Assembly (NCBI GenBank): GCA_035236585.1
Contig: CP141126.1
Coordinates: forward strand, 68,363,414-68,427,413
Direction: 5' to 3'
DNA: 64,000 nt
Source: Warburgia ugandensis
Lineage: Eukaryota > Streptophyta > Magnoliopsida > Canellales > Canellaceae
Part shown: positions 60,328 to 64,000 of the stretch, piece after piece
Layout of the letters: every line of letters starts with the position of its first letter
Numbering within the stretch: the stretch's first letter is position 1
Translations under genes and position numbers: made by a program
The notes under the pieces: model-generated
What the model was told of the DNA's origin: nothing
Database searches by the model: none
What the model saw: only the letters and a program-made list of their open reading frames with translations

Positions 60328-61772
60328 CAACTTCTTTACTACAAGAATGAGAGAGCATCCAGACAACAAATTCAAGCAATGGCTATTAGTAATTGTCATT
60401 TGGATTGCAGTTTATGAGTGCAATGGATGGCATTGCTAGCTAGCTAATGTAGAATGATACCTATTGATGAGTTAGGTGGCACTATAGAACATTAAGGTCA
60501 GTAGGTGGCAGTGTAGGAAACTACATCCATGTGTTTGGATGTTTTAGATTGAAACATCATAGTTGGATCAACTTGAGTAATGTCTTGATGAGATGTGATG
60601 CGACAACCTAATAAACACAATATATATGAAATAACAAAGGAGACTTTGTCTCCCTCCAAAATATATTCACACACACGTCTATTCACATTTAAATAAAAAG
60701 AAATATTTTGTAATGCCAAAAGGCTAGGAATTGAACATCCCCGAGACCACTCCAGTCATAGCCACATCCTCCAATTTACATGTCCACATGTCCATAAAGC
60801 AAAGTTACATTAAGTCAAAGCATTACATCAATTCACAAGGTCATTAATAACATTGTAGACCAATTTGTTGTACCTTTCATGCCCTTCACTTGAGATCTCT
60901 ACCACAATCTTCTGCTACTGTACCTCATTTCTTCAAACTTGAGACATAAATAATTTACAATGTCTCAGCAAGCTTGTGCTTATGTAGGTAGTTTCATCAT
61001 TGAAATATGAAGTTTATGTAGTTTCAAATCCATAAAGGATACACAATTCAAATGTTATGTAGTTGAGAGAAATATGGTGCATAATGAGCAGTATAACAAA
61101 ACTCTAAAATCGCAATTATGCTTTACAAATCAATGTCATGCTAAACCAATTCAAATTATCAGTTTCAATGTTTTCAAAGACAATAGTAACCTTTGTGAGG
61201 TATTTTACAAGATATGAAATATCACCACAACTAATGTCATGCTTCATCTTATAAATATACTCATCCAAACTGGATAGTGAATCATCGTAAAAAATCAATA
61301 GATGAAAAGCATTTAAACCATGAAATACTTAAATACGATTAATGTATCTTAATAAGTATACATATGGATAATACCATCTAAACCTCCTCAAGATCTCGCG
61401 AGTGTAGACATACTTGTAATCCGGCCATTTACCATTGGTCATGAGTACTCATTATAGACTTGAAATTCTAGGGTGCCATGCACCTACGCTATCGTGCTAT
61501 ATTCATATGAATCTCAAAATAGTGGACCGCCTGTGTATGGACAAGACCCAATCAAGTCCGCAGCTATCACACTGGTACCAAGACAGATAGACTTATTACA
61601 TTGTACACATGGGAAACATGGTATGCAAGGCCATGACCTACCCACGATGTCATTGCCCTGAATTTCACCTTTTACTGCCAGGTATCATATATATAAATTT
61701 AAGGAGGGAGGATGATCAGTCCTCAACCCTCTTAGCACAGCATCCATTGGGGCACCATATGCCCTCCATAAC
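60328..61772. other. Unassigned stretch, possibly LTR-derived
   Basis: No gene was recognised. The part from about 61360 to 61772 has the GC-richer, non-coding look of LTR interiors elsewhere in the window, read on the minus strand. I found no borders. Confidence 0.3.
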
Positions 61773-64000
61773 TGTAATGCCTCAAAATTTTGAAGATATT
61801 TTGTATCACTTATATGACCACGATCAATAAGTGTTTATTTTGAAAATTCATATACTTTTAATTATATAACTAGAGAGTTAGATGTTTAATTTCAATTAAA
61901 AATATGAAACATAGGAGTCTATGAGAAAAATCAGTACCATTAGATTCTACACTTGAAATGGAATCCAACGCCTCAAAGAACACTGAAAACAGAGTTCATA
62001 TGAAGAAGTTATAGGCGTTGAAAGATGGAGGGCAGTTTGGTAATTTGAACTTAAAATGAAAAAGGGCTCAAACACAGGAGGTCCCTTTGATAACGACACC
62101 CCTGGTCGTCCCCTACCTCCCACCGACTTCTAGCACTGCCTTGAAGAAATGGCGGCACCGCCATAGGGCAGCACCGCCATTGTAGGCTATAAAAAGCCCT
62201 CTTCCCCTCTTCTCCAACCATCCCATTTTCCCCTCTTTTCTCCGACTATGCAAGCTAGAGTTCCAGCAGGCATGAGAGGAACCGTACCTCGGCAATAGGC
62301 ATCGCTCCAGACCACCAGGTGAGCCCCCACCCTTTCCATCTCTAGTTCCCCTTTTTCCCGATCCAGATCTACGCCGGATCTAGGCTTTCCTGGCTAAGGA
62401 AAACTCCAGAGAAAAACCAGAGAAGGCGGGTTTCGGAGGAAACCCATCGAAACAGAGGGTCACAGGGACGCACACATGGGACATGCTCCCTGGGGCGGTC
62501 CCCGTGAGTGTGTCACGTAAGGGTGGAGTCCTGGCTTGACAGGGAAGCATGGGTGTCCCAGGAATCATGACGCGCAGGGCTCGCGTGGACGAATCTAGTT
62601 CGCCCGTGACATTGTGACACAAAAAAATGAAATTACATGGGTTGTGGGACTCTGATTGACGATTTGAAAAAACTGTTACATCCGTATTGATGACGCAAAC
62701 CTAATTATGCAATCATATTTAAGATCAAGAAACTATTTAGGGTGACTATAGCCTAAAAACTATAGAGATCTTATGAATCCACGAGGTCAACCATAATCAG
62801 ACCCCATGAACTAATCTAATAGAGATCTTAGGACATTCTTAGACTAAGAATGTCATGGATCGACCCCTAAAAGCTCATAAATTATATAGATCTAGCCATT
62901 GCCCTATGAATCAAGAACTAATATTAGGATCTTATGTCTAAATGACATCTAAGGCTTCAAGACTTCACTAAGTTACTCTAGGGTTCGAATTGAGGAAAGG
63001 CACGAACTAAGTAACGACGCTCGAGGTAGGTAGTTTGATACTATTAGGTTTTTAAATGCATCTTAAACTTTATCTTTCCTTTATTACTGTTTTTAGTATG
63101 CTTTGAGATATGATGGTCATATACAAATATGCGAAAATGTCTTCATGTTTTATGGCTACGAATGTGATACTAGCATGAACCGATTTTATACCTCACTCGC
63201 ATGATTTGCGAACTGATTTTATGCATCACTCGCATGATTTGCAAATAAATGCATAAATTGCATAATTTACAATGATTAAGATTTGGAATTATATATATAT
63301 ATATGTATGCTTTTTGGGCTTTTGAGCCTGGTGGGCACTGTGCTGAGAGGTTGTTATGTATGGGGTTGGCCTCCCAGCCTCTACCACCAAAGGGTGGATG
63401 GTATAGCTACCAAAAAGGCATTGTCCCTTCCCTGACTGCTGTGGCAAACATGGACAACCACTGAAGGTGTTCACGGCACCCTTTCGGGACATCCATAGTA
63501 GCCATGGAGGCTATGATGGGTTGGTCTCCAGATACCGGAGCCACACGATTCCAGCTATGTGCTGATCGTGAGCATAGTGACCCTATGATTTTAGTTTTAC
63601 CGCTATACATGTAGCATTGAGATGGTCATATATGAGTACTCGTGACTGGTCAGTTTGAGTGATTCACTAAAAGGCCCATATCCATGATATTCATGGCAAT
63701 ATCCTCATCTACTTTGATTGATCAGTACTTTAAGACTTTCATAACTATTATTACTATTGATTGTCCGCTTGATATATTTGCCAAAATTTATACTATGCTT
63801 GCATTTCATGCTCTTCATCTTGCTAATTTATGAGTCTTATAGTTATGCACATATGTCCACGATTACCCAAAAATAGAAGTGCATGTCTTTATGATCACGT
63901 TTGAACATAACCCCTCTTGCATGTCGTGTTTTCAAACTAGTAGTATCAGATCACCTACTGAGTATGATGAAATACTCAACCCAATTCATCATTTTTCCAG
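61773..64000 (+). mobile_element. Long gypsy LTR (fossil), cut by the window end
   Basis: It starts TGTAATGCCTC at 61773 and is colinear with the solo LTR 50952-54701. Matching blocks include 'agattctac...aatggaatccaa' near 61950, GGTAGGTAGTTTGATACTAT near 63026, TATGGGGTTGGCCTCC near 63360 and 'tagtatcagatcacctac' near 63940. About 400 bp of the LTR should remain beyond the window. Whether it is a solo LTR cannot be seen. Confidence 0.8.

Overview
The window looks like plant nuclear DNA from a large, repeat-rich genome. The only intact host gene I recognise is a cytosolic 60S ribosomal protein L22 gene (RPL22, eL22), split by one 13,052-bp intron. The protein has the plant eL22 form, and its sequence and the repeat content suggest a monocot, possibly palm-like. 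That placement is an impression, not a demonstration. The DNA is AT-rich and nearly everything outside the two coding exons is transposon-derived or unassigned. Layout: 1-1602 is probably a partial gypsy-type LTR on the minus strand. About 3034-3358 is a 58-bp minisatellite with a two-unit rhythm. 4081-4155 is a (CT)n tract. 4156-6140 is a decayed Mutator-like (MULE) transposase on the minus strand. 6700-7075 is the RPL22 promoter and leader, with telo-box motifs. RPL22 exon 1 is 7076-7305 and exon 2 is 20358-20502. The intron holds a 4.2-kb hAT transposon (8239-12417, perfect 8-bp target duplication), an array of diverged direct repeats (13550-14290) and a 3.2-kb LTR element that carries only gag and protease (15152-18391). 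Both elements are antisense to RPL22. From 20503 to 29948 I find no convincing gene, only a LINE zinc-binding relic near 25882-26100 and LTR-like or tandem-repeat sequence near 23640-25000. From 29949 to 60327 there appears to be one nested structure. Its outer ends are inverted CACTA-type termini flanked inside by arms rich in ACTTTTAAAGT palindromes. Within it lies an Athila-like Ty3/gypsy fossil on the minus strand (from 32743 to about 56900), carrying gag, protease, RT, RNase H and integrase relics, a tRNA-Asp-type primer site and a polypurine tract. That fossil is interrupted by three LTRs without internal regions: 33757-38390 (target duplication AGAAC), about 38681-43436, and 50952-54701 (target duplication TTGGG). 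Downstream of it is the 3' end of a Tekay/Del-like chromovirus (about 57400-58850). After 60327 the window is unassigned until another long LTR starts at 61773 and runs off the end. The main story is a housekeeping gene that keeps an intact reading frame while its single coding intron has filled with antisense transposons, beside a 30-kb stack of insertions whose order can be read from target duplications and an internal uninterrupted comparison sequence. I found no CRISPR array, operon or cassette-like novel gene system.
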